Positions 25,901 to 46,900 are shown, counted from the first letter of the stretch. The stretch is DNA of 64,000 bases from Enoplosus armatus (GCF_043641665.1 NC_092182.1:15701456-15765455), one strand, 5' to 3'. Numbers and translations are program-made. Notes: generated by a model not told the origin, from the letters alone.

Positions 25901-28123
25901 AGTCTCAACAGCTGAGGAAAGGAACTGTGAAGAAGAAACAAAGAAATCATGGCAAAGTTAGACTAACCACGGTCTTTGATCTCCACAGGGTCGATGCTGT
26001 TGAGCTCCGTCATGCCTTGAACTTCAGAGAAGGAAACTTTGGTGCCATCGACAAATGGGTGCTTCTGGTCATCTGTGCAGAGCACCACTCCAGGATTGTC
26101 CTAGAATAAAGTCACGTTGACAACCTTTAAATTTGAAAGAAATATTCTAGTTACAATGTTCAAGTAAGTTTATTTTCTACACTTTTAGAAAACCTGTAAA
26201 AGACATTTGGACGGGGAATTAATTAAATTTCTTCCTGTGAATATTTGGAGTACCTTTCACAGACAAAGATATGCAGGTTAAGTCAACTGCCAACTTGATT
26301 GTAGGTGTGAATGTTACCCAACATAACTCTTATCAGGATAAGCTGGTTTTTAAAAATGTATGGCATTGTTTGATATGCTAGTAACACAAAACAAATGAAA
26401 GGTTTTACCTTAGAGACACTTTGTATAATCACAGATGAAGGCGTCTCTCCATTGCGGTCCAAGACCTCAAACTCTTCCCCGAAGTCACAGAACAGCTGAC
26501 TGCAAATGAACCATAAGGTTTTCATGTCTTTCTTCGATACACTATTAAGAATTAAATTAGTATTAATCGTGTGTCTTGCCCACTTACCCACAGAGTCCTT
26601 TGGTGTCGGCTACAATGAATTTGATTCCATGTGAATGGCAGAGCTCACCAAATCGTTTCTGATCATCCAGTGAGGAGTTGGTGAGGACAACCACCTGAAA
26701 AATGGACACTTGGATGTTTCACATTAATCTGCTGAAAGGGGGAAAGTATCTCTGTGCGCACCTTAAATAGGAGTTTAAGATGTGTAAGAGCAGGATTTTG
26801 TGACATCAGAACTAGTTTAGAAGCCAATTGTGGTGCAACATGCAACTCACACAAGATTCAAACTACGTAATCGTACTTCTTTTGATGGAAAAACCATATC
26901 AGACAGAAATTAGAGACAGACACAAAAGCTAAGCCTTTATGCACCACTGGTTTACCTGGAATTGCAGAAGCAGGTCATCATCGAGTGGTCCAGTGTGGGC
27001 ACACACACACACATGTGGGTTTAAAGCAGACAGCTGTTGTAGGGAACATGTGGCTCGGTTCTGACCAAGATGGGACTCTTTCAGGAAAAACTGGAGAGAA
27101 GATTAAATTACAGGTTGACAAAAAGATCTTAACTCAAGGTTCACCTTCTCACTTGGTCTGGGGATTTTGACTGTATCACACAGTCTTCATCTGCAAGTTG
27201 AGTTCAGCTCAGTTGTCATGAAACGGTAGGTATTCACACTGTCCATGATTCTGAGAAATCTTCAGGAACGAACCATCAAATTCAAAATTACAAGTTTGTT
27301 TGATAGAATCTTTTTATCAAGTTCTCATCTAAGCCTACTTATAAGGCTTTTATGATAGTTTGTGATAGCTTACTGCATGGGGGGAGGTGAGTAAATGTAC
27401 TCAACAGTGACAGTAAACGGACTCCCTTTGAAAAAGCTACCAACATACTCATACGCATTTGCTTTTTCACATATATAAGTTATCAACCTTTATGATGGGC
27501 AATATATTACATTTAGACAATTATTCTATTACTTGTGTAGAGGCTGAAGTAAGATTTAAAAAGTTAGTCATTAAGGCCTTTTTAATCATGTGTTATTATT
27601 GCCATAATATAATTCCAAATCCGACATTTGAATAGATAAGCAAAGTAAAAACATTTCTTTAACAGGATCATTACACTTGGCAAGTGTGGCATGTTGTTGC
27701 CACTCTAGCAGGAAGTTGTTTGCTTTAATCACAGTCTTTGAGTTCTGACACATATATCTCCTAAAAGACATTTATTTATTTATACATGTTTAACCCCACA
27801 GGGGTAGTACCTGTGAGGACAGGTCGGTCCACACCGTTTGACCTTCATCCTGGACGGTGACAGACTTCACTCCGGACAGGATCACATTCTTGGCTATTTC
27901 TACTCCAAGACCACGCATGCCTGCAATGAGGACGTTGGCTTTGCCCATCCGGTGCATCGCCTCGTGACCCAGAACATACCTGTGCAGGTTAGGGTTAGGG
28001 TTAGCGATCTGTGGACCAACGATCAATGGCCTACAATTAAACTGATAACTCATCAGTACGTGATGGTAATACTTACAGCTGTCTGGAGTAGAATCCTTCA
28101 TCGATTTTACCGCTCTCTGACAT
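12594..28123 (-). CDS. uba7: uba7 (ISG15-activating E1 enzyme), 21 coding exons, 3' end not found
   Basis: E1 enzyme that adenylates a ubiquitin-like protein with ATP, forms a thioester on its own cysteine and passes the modifier to an E2. UBA7 does this for ISG15 in the cytosol. The 21 exons join in phase into 910 residues; human UBA7 has about 1012. The start ATG (28121-28123) opens [16 protein letters not shown], matching E1 N-termini. UBA7 is preferred over UBA1 because of RSQDIG followed by [29 protein letters not shown], and the [14 protein letters not shown] stretch, which resembles the UBA7 YLHLAENYLIRYMP region and not UBA1's. The neighbouring mst1r supports this. An interferon-response element lies upstream. 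The ~100-residue C-terminal ubiquitin-fold domain is missing from the visible exons. The gene spans over 15 kb, with introns full of fish repeats. Identity as an E1 is near certain; UBA7 rather than a UBA1-like paralogue is very likely. Confidence 0.92.
12848..12978 (+). mobile_element. Retroinsertion with 13-bp target-site duplication, in uba7 intron 20
   Basis: The direct repeat GACTTTCAGTAGA flanks the insert at 12848-12860 and 12966-12978. The insert (about 105 bp) contains CTGGGATTGGCTCCAGCCCC, GGGATAAGCGG and an end in AAATGGATGGATG, a widespread teleost 3' tail. The target duplication and short tandem tail show 5'-truncated target-primed insertion. It is oriented opposite to uba7. Confidence 0.85.
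13005..13088 (+). repeat. Retroelement 3' tail ending in (TTGAA)n
   Basis: Contains GGTCTAGACCTGCTCTATAT, GATAACTTGTTATGATTTGG and CGCTATATAAATT followed by a TTGAATTGAA tail, a form I recognise as very common in fish genomes. It lies in a uba7 intron. Confidence 0.65.
13140..13415. repeat. Composite interspersed repeat (AGCGGTGGAAGAAG family), copy 1
   Basis: Left part reads GTACTTAACTTGAGTATTTC and ATTCCACTACATTCAGCGG. The right part, GGAAGAAGCATTCAGATCA and ATTCCATTACAAGTCTTGCA, is the same family in the opposite orientation. The copy at 30560-30760 shares the TTACAAGTAAAAGT-like words. Confidence 0.6.
14764..14831 (+). repeat. Retroelement tail with a 12-bp tandem repeat
   Basis: CAGAGGACAAATTTCCCCAC leads into three copies of a GGGGTTAATATA unit (14798-14830). 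The first part resembles the tails at 7501 and 31103. It lies in a uba7 intron. Confidence 0.6.
15084..15103. repeat. (GTT)n microsatellite
   Basis: About six perfect GTT units inside a uba7 intron. Confidence 0.9.
16217..22027 (-). CDS. uba7: uba7 exons 15-19: second catalytic-cysteine half-domain
   Basis: Exons 21963-22027, 20200-20410, 17747-17821, 16403-16604 and 16217-16308. They encode [20 protein letters not shown], then [20 protein letters not shown] and [11 protein letters not shown], then [20 protein letters not shown], then [20 protein letters not shown] and [17 protein letters not shown], ending with an acidic KEKDSDDAG stretch and the MCPIDFEK motif that precedes the final adenylation segment. 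The order and spacing match the SCCH domain of UBA1 and UBA7. Introns here are long (up to 2.4 kb) and hold microsatellites and repeats. Phases run 2, 0, 0, 1, 0. Confidence 0.9.
16908..16927. repeat. (AC)n microsatellite next to a CT-rich tract
   Basis: CACTCTCTCTCTCAACACAC continues into a pure AC run. Intronic in uba7. Confidence 0.9.
18610..18797 (+). repeat. Retroelement 3' end with (TTGAC)n tail
   Basis: Contains TTGAAAGGTTTTTTTTCCAG, GACTCTAAGGATAGAGGATG, GGGCTGTAAATACAATAAAT and a TGACTTGACTTGACTT tail. It is close to a frequent teleost LINE 3' end. Intronic in uba7. Confidence 0.65.
21278..21297. repeat. Poly-G run of 20
   Basis: Second 20-base G homopolymer of the window, in the uba7 intron between exons 15 and 16. 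Confidence 0.85.
22265..22640 (+). repeat. Interspersed repeat, copy 2, in a uba7 intron
   Basis: Same module order as the copy at 5090-5390: CTGGTCCAGACCGAAAT, GGCTCAACAAA, then AAATGTCTCAACAACTAGTG and ACTTTGGTGATCCCTTAAC. It ends near GTAAACATCAGCATGTTAGC. It lies in the intron between uba7 exons 14 and 15. Confidence 0.75.
22805..24141 (-). CDS. uba7: uba7 exons 12-14: active adenylation domain and catalytic cysteine
   Basis: Exons 23986-24141, 23156-23321 and 22805-23001. The nucleotide-binding loop [14 protein letters not shown] is at residues 428-441. It is followed by [19 protein letters not shown], which supplies the Mg-ATP Asp and the Asn/Arg residues of the adenylation site, and by [13 protein letters not shown]. 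Exon 14 encodes [12 protein letters not shown] and the active-site stretch PMCTLKNFP. By exon counting the thioester cysteine is Cys586, close to the human UBA7 position (Cys599). All key E1 residues are present, so nothing here suggests a dead enzyme in its first half-reactions. Confidence 0.92.
24614..25750 (-). CDS. uba7: uba7 exons 7-11: end of FCCH and linker to the second adenylation domain
   Basis: Exons 25653-25750, 25411-25560, 25061-25225, 24800-24904 and 24614-24694. They encode [20 protein letters not shown], the [20 protein letters not shown] region, [20 protein letters not shown] with [13 protein letters not shown], then [20 protein letters not shown] and [10 protein letters not shown]. 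The [18 protein letters not shown] block is one of the most conserved stretches of ubiquitin-family E1s. [11 protein letters not shown] and [10 protein letters not shown] lead into the active adenylation domain. Exons 8-11 all end in phase 0, and donors are consensus (GTAAGT, GTCAGT, GTGAGG, GTATGT, GTGAGG). Confidence 0.9.
25968..28123 (-). CDS. uba7: uba7 exons 1-6: inactive adenylation half and first catalytic-cysteine domain
   Basis: Exons 28077-28123, 27811-27979, 26956-27090, 26588-26694, 26409-26499 and 25968-26100 encode residues 1-227, with one base left over to begin codon 228. The first glycine-rich loop, [13 protein letters not shown], is at about residues 35-47. The DLSSQ / [13 protein letters not shown] stretch follows, then [13 protein letters not shown] and [23 protein letters not shown] and [21 protein letters not shown] mark the FCCH insertion seen in all canonical E1s. 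Every junction keeps phase: 2, 0, 0, 2, 0, 1. Exon 3 gives no obvious long open frame because it contains a CA/TG repeat, but it reads through cleanly from a TTCTCTCCAG acceptor to a GTAAAC donor. Confidence 0.9.
26771..26870 (+). repeat. Interspersed repeat, copy 1 (CTAGTTTAGAAGCCAAT family)
   Basis: GAGTTTAAGATGTGTAAGAG, GTGACATCAGAACTAGTTTA and GAAGCCAATTGTGG match the copy at 28600-28720 closely. It lies in the uba7 intron between exons 3 and 4. Confidence 0.7.
27987..28004 (-). repeat. Telomere-like (CCCTAA)n in uba7 intron 1
   Basis: On the plus strand it reads GGTTAGGGTTAGGGTTAG. On the gene strand the CCCTAA units abut the exon 2 acceptor and serve as its pyrimidine tract. Confidence 0.8.
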
Positions 28124-28284
28124 GTTGCACAAAGTCCAATATGAGACGACCTGTTTGAACTGAGGGATCAGCTGGACTGACTGACACCTTTCAACAACCG
28201 AACAGGTCTCACCAGGAACTCAGGAGCTGGAACAATGGCCCGGGTTTGACATGTGATGAGATGACAGCTTTTTAAAAGGAAGTA

Positions 28285-28299
28285 TTTCACTTTCGTTTC
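28285..28299 (-). promoter_or_regulatory. Interferon-stimulated response element (ISRE) upstream of uba7
   Basis: On the uba7 strand the sequence is GAAACGAAAGTGAAA. It contains the IRF core GAAANNGAAA plus a third GAAA. It lies 162-176 bp upstream of the start codon. UBA7 is a known interferon-stimulated gene in mammals and ISG15-pathway genes are interferon-induced in fish, so the site fits the gene. Confidence 0.75.
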
Positions 28300-28305
28300 A
28301 GCGAA
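28297..28305. promoter_or_regulatory. STAT/GAS-type palindrome TTCAGCGAA
   Basis: TTCNNNGAA spacing is the gamma-activated site consensus for STAT dimers. It overlaps the ISRE by three bases, forming a compact composite in the expected promoter region of uba7. A 9-base match is weak evidence alone; position and overlap raise it. Confidence 0.45.
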
Positions 28306-28599
28306 TTCCTTGCGAGGTTTGTCTTTGTGTCAAAAACGACTTCCTGACATGTCCACTAGAGGACGACTCGTGGAGCTGTAACCACCGCTCCCAGCTGCTC
28401 CTGTGGAAATCTACACTTAACAATCCCCAGTTTGTAAATGTGGGTTGGAAGGTAGAACAGGAGGATTTGGGAGTGAAATTTAAACTTTAACCTCATAGTG
28501 AAATAAAGCACACACTTTGAAAACCACTTTTCACGTATTTATTGGTCTTGTATAATGACTTTCCCACCCCCACTCTCTGTGCTCACCTGAAATCTGAGT

Positions 28600-28830
28600 T
28601 TAAGGCGTGCATGAGCGAGCAGGATCTGAGACGTCACAACTAGTTTAGAGGCCAGTCATAGTCCAGTATGCAATTTACACAAGTGTTGTGGAGTACTCTC
28701 ATACTGCACTGAGGATGGGCTTTTCAGTGAAGAAGGAGACATCTTGAGGAGTTCCAGGAGAAAATAAGTTGCTTAGGAGTGACCATAAATGATTCATCAT
28801 TACGTATCAAGTGGAGGCAGTAAGATGGCA
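28600..28830 (+). repeat. Interspersed repeat, copy 2, upstream of uba7
   Basis: GAGTTTAAGGCGTGCATGAG, GACGTCACAACTAGTTTAGA and GGCCAGTCATAG align with the 26771 copy. It is longer at its right end (CTGAGGATGGGCTTTTCAGT onward). It lies between the two gene starts, beyond the ISRE. Confidence 0.7.
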
Positions 28831-30559
28831 AACCACAAAGTTAATTGTGGTGTGTGAATGAGGAACAGACAACTTCAAGACAAGATGTAAAAAGGAACCT
28901 GAGTCAATATGATGACTGAAATGACTGCATTGCATCATAAAACACAGTGTTTGTGTGGTACAAGCTGTTACTAAGATCATATTTTCATTGTAATGATTTT
29001 CAAACTATTTCTTGTTCATATGTTTTTCTCTGTGTCTTTCCACTCTTTGCAGTAGTAGTAGTATACTAGACAGTGGATGAGTAAATATTTATGAATTAAC
29101 AACTTTAAAAACATCCAAACACAAAACTTGACTGTGACCTGATAATACAATTTGTGGTTAGACACTGATACATGTAAACAATATGGTAATTTGTTGTACT
29201 GTAATTATAATCAAAATGATTTCATTCTGTATTTACTTTAAATTAAAAGGATAGACTTAGTGTATAACAACAAAGTCAACTGTTACTTGATTTTTAGGCT
29301 TTGCCAGTCGCAAAACTTGTGGAAAATAACCATTTTATGGCACCTCCTCTGGGAATCTGATCTCAGACATTAATATGTCTCTGGAGATGCTCCTGCTTAA
29401 TAACAACACAGAATATTCCTTGTATGGATTAAATCTAAATATAAGTTACAGGGCCCAGTGTACTGCATGTATGTTTGTTTGGCCCCAGTCCCAGTCAGCG
29501 AGTTACACGGGGACGGATGAAAACTCAAGGACTGGATGTGATGTCCTTAACACTGTTGTTTTTGACAGTTTGTTTGATTTGCTCTCGATAGCTAAACCCT
29601 CAGTGAGAGCGAGTCCTGGTCGAGCTCAAATCAAAACCACCTCCTGACAGTCCTACCAAACTTTTCTCTCTAACATTAAGACTAACAATGCTGGGTGTTT
29701 GTGGTAAGAGGGTTTGGAGCAGTGAAAGTGTGAAGAATGATACTCTAAAGTACATTTTCCTTTGGAGGAATATGGTAACGCAGACTTTTCAAACAGTCTG
29801 TGATTACTGAACTTTGGAGTCAGTGGTAGATGTTTAACTTTTGGATCTATAAAGCTTCATTATGTCAAAATGATAAAATTTCTATTTAGACATGTATGAT
29901 GATGAAAAGACTAATTTTCATATGGTTCAATTACCAGTATCCAACAAGAGTCAACTTATTTCATATCTCCTCTATGTCATTAGTTTGTTTATGTATCTGT
30001 TAAAGGTCACATTGCTCACATTATATGAGGTGGTGTGAGTGCAGAGTGAATACATTCTTCTCATAGCTTCCTGGCTGGAGTTGCCTGTATTTGAAGAGTA
30101 ACTTCATTCCTCATCTGAAAGCAATGCATTTCTGGAAAAAATCCCACCAGTATAGATAGAGGAGGTTGTCTTCAAATGGTGAGAAAGTGTTTCCACTAAA
30201 TTTGACAATGACGCCTGAGTGGAAATAAGAGTTGCCGTTGGAGATATGATAATATGACTCTTGGGAAAGAAACGATGAGGATATTTTTGAAGTGGTCAGA
30301 TTTCGCAACTATTTCATACTTCCTTTTGCGGGCGCGGCTTGACAAAACAGCACCCACTTGAGGAATATAAACTGTCAAGCTCGTCAGCATTTCCGGTCTT
30401 TAACTTTCAAAATAAATCTCACTGTTGCAACGTTCCTGAGTGGGTCTAATGCATGTTTAAAAAAAGACAAAAAACAATAAAAACCCAGCAAACCAAAACA
30501 TTAGGTCAGGCAATGACAGAGTATGGGGACAATTTGAATTACTAGGCTACTTATTTAAA

Positions 30560-30830
30560 ACCATGTATTCATTCTTACTTAAGTAAAAGTAGCCTATTAT
30601 TACCACACTGTAAAAAATACTCTGTTACAAGTAAAAGTATGTAAGTATAATCAGGAAGCTGTACTTAAAGTATCAAAAATTAAAGTATTCAATGCAGAAA
30701 ATGATCCCTGTGACTGTTATACTATTATATATTATATCATTAGATATGCTTTTGCATTTTCTGTCATTTCTAATTGATTAATCGACTAATCATTTGTACT
30801 CTGTACTTGTGTATACTGTTGGGTAATTTG
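30560..30830. repeat. Composite interspersed repeat, copy 2 (AAGTAAAAGTAGCC family)
   Basis: TTACTTAAGTAAAAGTAGCC, ATACTCTGTTACAAGTAAAA and GTACTTAAAGTATCAAAAAT are typical of the same family as 13140-13415. Confidence 0.6.
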
Positions 30831-31098
30831 GTTTATTACAAAACATTATATTTTATAAGCCATTCCTATGTTTTCTATGTAAAAATATTATTATTATGTA
30901 AAGTAACAAATAACTGAAGCATGAATATTGTTATAGTATAATAATCATTATTGTATAACTCTTATTACTTCTGCACATAACTACACAATGCTCAAATCAT
31001 GTTTTCAAATTAAATATTGTCGTGCATATGATTTATAAAGCTTTTGAATGTCATTTCCATATTTCTTGTTAGACTATTCCATGGAGCCTGCTGTGACA

Positions 31099-31155
31099 TG
31101 TGAATTTCCCCTGGGGATCAATAAAGGATTATCTTATCTTCCTATCTTTTATCTT
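31099..31155 (+). repeat. Retroelement 3' tail
   Basis: GAATTTCCCCTGGGGATCAA followed by TAAAGGATTATCTTATCTTC; same type as 7501-7546. Confidence 0.6.
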
Positions 31156-31410
31156 TTAAGTAAAATTAAATCAGCGGTCAATCATACATCAAATAAGTCA
31201 TATTTGATGGTACCTCGAATTCTTACTGAAAGCACTCAAAACGTCCAGCACGAGGTCTTTGTCCTGGCTTTTAAATTGAAGGTGAGTGTAAGATCCGGTT
31301 TGTCCTCTATAGACTGTAAGTTATCTACCTAGGGTCTCGCGCTGTGAGGTGAGTGCGCTGCTGCAGGTCAGTGGGTGAAGCTTCACGAACACAGGATTTT
31401 TCTCTTACAG

Positions 31411-31470
31411 AAATCACATGGTGAGGCTGTCGGACGAATCACAGAAGCATCCCTTCCTTTTCAAGGCCAG
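31411..31470 (+). other. Possible noncoding 5' exon of mst1r
   Basis: A 60-base segment bounded by a good acceptor (TTTTCTCTTACAG) and donor (GTAAGA). It would splice to an acceptor at 32242/32243, 78 bases before the mst1r ATG, giving a short upstream ORF of 26 codons that starts in this exon and ends before the main ATG. A further donor at 31281/31282 (AAG|GTGAGT) could end an exon upstream. Transcription is inferred, not shown. Confidence 0.45.
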
Positions 31471-32320
31471 GTAAGATGATTTATTTTACTTACATGTATT
31501 ATGGAGGATGTCTGGAGTCGCTATTGGTCCATGTGAATGAATGACTGAACATACGTTTGTTATAATTCACAGCTTAGTTGCGAGGAGATGTAATTTGAAC
31601 ATTTATCGTCGATACAAACGATCTAATTTATAGTCATCTTGACTCACCTCGTAGAGCAGTGTATGTTCTCCTCTGTTTTGAAACTTTTAAAGTAGTTGTC
31701 CATTGTCCAATGGCGTATTAGAATAAGATACAGGATAACTACTGAAACGTTTGCTTATGAGTACCCATACCTTTTAGTATTTTGCCAAAATTAGGCTTAG
31801 TTACTACTCTGTTTATTCTGTGTATTGCTCTAGAGGCCTGAACATTTCCATAGTTGCTCCACATGTTGCAGCAAGTCATGTCCTGCCCACAGTAGATTTT
31901 ATCTTGACTCTGCCAACTTGTTACTTTTCCTCTGGCTTTGTCAGCTTTATAGCTCAATCAGTTTCACACACTTATTTCCCTCAAATTGTAGATTCCCCAT
32001 TTAAAAAAAAGCAGCTGCAACTTAATCACAGGGACTCGGAGAGAGAACAGCAGCTGATAGTTTTTCCTCTTTCCTCAGTTCCTCATGCTGTATTTCTCAG
32101 TTTAAACAAGCTAAAATGTTTACAGTATCCACCTCCACTTCGAAAGCACTGAATCTCTGTTGAATGTGAGGATCAAATGTTGCTGTTAAATCACAAATGT
32201 TGCTCTTAAATCTCAGCATTCCTTCTCTGTTTCCCCTCGCAGAGCTGGTTTTCCAGAATGCCCTCTTTGAGGAAAGTATCTTATAGGTAGCAATCAATCA
32301 CGGTGGACTGTGACGTGGAG

Positions 32321-42738
<10,418 letters not shown>

Positions 42739-43990
42739 GGGTGCAAAGTCCTAAGACTCTGCGATAGCAACACAGGGTCCGGATTAAAGTTGGGAAAGCA
42801 GAAAGAAGAAAAGGGACTACATAGCCTGGATCCATTTATGCATCACATAACTTGTTGATCATGTCTACAAACCTGAGCGCATGGATGGTTTGGCTACTTA
42901 CTTAAAAGACACTGTAGGCTTTAAACTCTTATTGGAGCTGAGACTAAATCACGCTGGAAGTTCCCCATCCTTGTTACTACATTTACAGAGACAGCATGTA
43001 GATGGAAGTAAATGTTTTTTGTTTTTTTTTCAAACATCTGAAGCATAAGTGTGAATGAGACAACATGAATGTAAAATGTGCGTTTGTTCTCAGATTTGTA
43101 GAATAGGATGTGGGGTTACATGAGACTATGTTGCTGTTAGACTGTTTGACATGGGGTATAAAATGCTGACATGTGCTCAGGGGTCAACATTTTTATGTTT
43201 CTTGACACATTTATGATATGACAGATGACATCCCTTCATATTGGCTATTCATATAGGTAATGCAGACTTAATACGAGGGCCCAGGTACATGTGAAATCAT
43301 GGTACTGGATGCAGAACTCAATCTACTCAGATTTAGAACCATTGATACTCTGTCAAAAGCTCTGCACCTACTGAATTATACAGTGAGCTTTCGGTGCTGC
43401 TCAGACATCAGCTGAGGCTCCGAAACACATGTAGTACCTGTCATCATCACTAGAGGGTGATCAATGCCACCTTCTAAAGCGTACTTGAGTTGCTGCTGCA
43501 GTGATGCTCTGCACTACAGCAGACAGCTCAACTCAAGGGTGTTACACAAACAGCACAACTATATTCATCTGAACCTCAGAGTATATACGGAACCTCTTTC
43601 AACCAATTTAATGCATAGCAGCATAGCATTCTGTCCATACTGCACAATCTGGGGAGTTTCCCTTTGTTTCCTACATGTAATGAAAATGATCTCCACAGCA
43701 AATTAGCCAATCCAAGGGGTTTTAGAATATATGCACTGATTTTTCAACTTTTAGACTGACAAATCTGTATGTTGTAACCAAAACAAATAGTTTATGTTGA
43801 TGCTTTCTACCAGGGGTAACAGATTTGGTTCTGATATACTTGATTTTTGTTATTGTTGCATTTCCTCTCCTTCCATTCACGATTGAACTGATGTTATTAT
43901 TTCTTTGCTCTAGGTTGCACTGTAAGGAGTGTTTTTGTACAGACGAATGATTGATTGTGCACACTAAAGCGTGTCAACAAATTAAATGAC
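42739..43990 (+). other. mst1r 3' UTR (extent uncertain)
   Basis: No open frame resembling a known protein follows the mst1r stop. A candidate poly(A) hexamer ATTAAA lies at 43981-43986, and a second, AATAAA, at 44637-44642. The real cleavage site is unknown. Confidence 0.4.
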
Positions 43991-46900
43991 TCCCTATGCT
44001 TGTTTTTTAGCCTGAATTAATACTAAGAAAAACATCTTGATGGGCAAACAAGACATTTTTAAAAACAACTTAGCTAAAATTGTATTCTTAACTGTTTTTT
44101 TCTGGCCTTCTGATAAAAATGCAGATCACTGCAGCAAGAGACGGTACAGAAGTTCTTCATGAAAGAGGGTCATCAAAGCCGCTGAAGAAAAAGATGCAGT
44201 GGCACAGGTCTGTGGCGGTGCAGCTCTTGTTCTCTGCCAGGTGGATGAGAGAAAAAATACACACTGTTAGAGGTCTGAATTATGTCAGTGGAAACTGCAT
44301 GCTTCTGCCTAATCTGTGTATCTAGAATTTGTAATACTCTATGAATAATTTATGGATCTATAAAAAGATTTTTTTTATCCCTTGCCTTCAGGTACTGAAA
44401 AGGTGGTGGTAATAATGACAAGCTCTGGTTGTGTTCAGGTAGAGGTTCAGGATTTGAAAATGAGGTGATGTTTTCAACTAAAGACTGAACAGAAAGCCAA
44501 AATGATGGATGTTTTTTGCTGTGAATAGCCATCGCATTTGAGATTTTCTGTTATTCAAGTCACTGACGCAGAAGCAAATACAGGATGTACTGTGTTTAAA
44601 TGGTTACTGGTCAGTTCATCATCAGGTCTCCAAAGAAATAAAAAAAGATCTGGCTACCTCTGATTCAATTCAGATCTTCTGCACATGATGAAGATGAGGT
44701 GAGGATTGGGGAAAAGGGTTAGACATTAAATGAACAGTATGAGCTGCACATGAATCCCCAGTGGGGAAAAGACACATTTTGAACCTGTACCTCAGGCTAC
44801 AGGCCACCCAAACAGCTGAGGTTTTTCTGTCAAGTGCTATAAAATGCCATGAAATAACCTTAGGTCTTTAAAGCAAGTCTAGATTTCTGCACAGATTTGT
44901 CCTCTGACTCCTCATAATGTCAACTTGCAGAGTGATCTTAATTATTAATAATTAACTTGCCAGTGCAGCTTCAGGGATTATATGAAGCCCTTGGCATTTA
45001 AATTAAAATCTGGCATGAAACGAGGACACTGGCATTGAAATGTTGAAATAAAAAAAGAAAGATTGGCATCAGCTTTGGGCATCAAAAAAGTTTTTAAAAA
45101 ATAGAAGAAGAGTTTTTTCACTGCCAATATTTCCTTTTTCTGTTGAGGTTTCGATTTCATCGCAGTGAACAAATGTTGTACTGGGCAAGTATCAGGTTTG
45201 ACCCGGTAAACAGTATTGTCAATGTTAAGTAGGTTGTTAAGGGAGAAAGTGAGCACTTATGTGTGGATAAACAAGTGTGTTGGTAGACTTCAGGTGAAAC
45301 ATTGTTGACTTTATAAACTCCACTTGCTGCTCGTTGAAACTAAAGGAACTGATTTGACCAAAATATTCAATTAATGTGTCAACTTGATCACTTGTGTTAG
45401 AAAATCATTAAGGTAGTTCTTGGCCTCTTTGGGCTCTGCACAGCTTAAAGGGGTAGTCCTCAATTTATTTACCATTGTACTGTCATAAAGTTAGTTGACT
45501 TGCAAGGGACACATTAAACAAGAGTGGTCAAAATTGAAGCAGCAGAGGCCAAAACTTCGGGTCAAGCTCCAAAAATACGGGACCCTACACCTCCCACGAT
45601 GCAACCTGACAGTATCCTCCATCAGATCCTGCCCATGTATTTCCAACTCCACTCCCCCAGTTTATAACATATATTAAACATTTGTAGTCTCTCATACCAC
45701 CTTCATGACAGGTGGAAGGTAGTGATGGGAAGGATTCCCACGTTTACGATGTACTTAATAGTGTTCATGTCATTGCACAGCTCAAGACTGTTGTATGATA
45801 GCAGAGATGGTTGTGTAAGGGTTAAAAAAAATGTGCATTGCACTTTATCCAATACATTTGGGTTAAATGACCTTGACCGAGAGACTCTGGCTGACATGAG
45901 ACATCCACGTTATCCAGATAGCAGCTGCCAGGAAAATCTCAGTCTCCCACTTGTAATAATGTTTTGGATGTTGACAAGAACATTATTTAAAGGCGGAAAT
46001 ATGACATGAATGTGGCATAAGCCCAAGTTGAGATAACACAGATGACATCACCAGGGTTATTTTCGCTTCTTCCATCATCCAGAGCCCCAGCAGACATTAT
46101 ACTATTGCTTTCTGAGTAGTACTTCCAGTGAAGAGCAAATTGATCTTCATTAGTAAAATTGCTCTTTTGCTGTAGGGACAAATAATTAACTGAGGAATGA
46201 TTGAACCAACCGCCAATGAGTCAATGAAAAGCCTGGTTACACTGACACTCACAGGAGGAATAGTTGCACTGAACAAGTTGAGGCGGATGCCTAAAATGTC
46301 TGGTCTAAAATTCCTTTTGTTGTCTTCAAGTGTATGTATTTATAAATAATTTACACTTTTATTTCACACTGCCCTGCATGGTTTTGAAGCAGGGTTGAAA
46401 TCTGCGAAACTGCAAATATCATACAGCAGCTGTTGTGTGATCCATGACAAACTGGACAAAGGGAAAAGAAACTGTGGCTAGCTGTTTCCTGTCAACACTT
46501 ACGCACATTTGTCCTCTACAAACTAAACGGGAGAACACAAGAAAAGTATGATTAGGACAGCCAATTAGCACTCTGCGTCTAGTTGCCAAAATGTGAATCT
46601 TAACTGAAGATCATTGGTGCAGAGGACATTAGAAAAGTGGAGTGGGGTTCAAAATCAACTTCTGTGCATGCGTGTCATTTTTTCTAGCCAGGATCTACAG
46701 TGATGAATGTGGAGCCAACATCGCAAATAGACCACTGCTTTGAAAGAGCCAAACGTGACTGTTGCCAGTTCGGATTAGCTAATGATGAGCTGAGTGAGCT
46801 TTAGCATTGTGCTAAAAAATTTATGAGACCGAACAAATTCAACAGTTAGTTCAGGTGTGATCTCTCTCTTCCTCTCTGCTGACTGATCAGAGACACTGCT

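Larger units (their letters stand above)
28124..28400 (-). promoter_or_regulatory. uba7 5' leader and proximal promoter
   Basis: Sequence immediately upstream of the uba7 ATG. It holds the ISRE/GAS composite and no in-frame upstream exon that I can see. No clear TATA box was found, and the transcription start cannot be fixed from sequence alone. Confidence 0.5.
28401..31280. other. Intergenic space between the starts of uba7 and mst1r
   Basis: The two genes are transcribed away from each other. Apart from repeats (28600-28830, 30560-30830, 31099-31155) I see no exon of a known protein. A 90-codon open frame at 29375-29647 has no features I recognise. Confidence 0.55.

Noticed and set aside
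32303..32320. GTG at 32303 as the mst1r start
   Set aside because: Eukaryotic initiation at GTG is unlikely. The ATG at 32321 has a good context and begins directly with a signal peptide.
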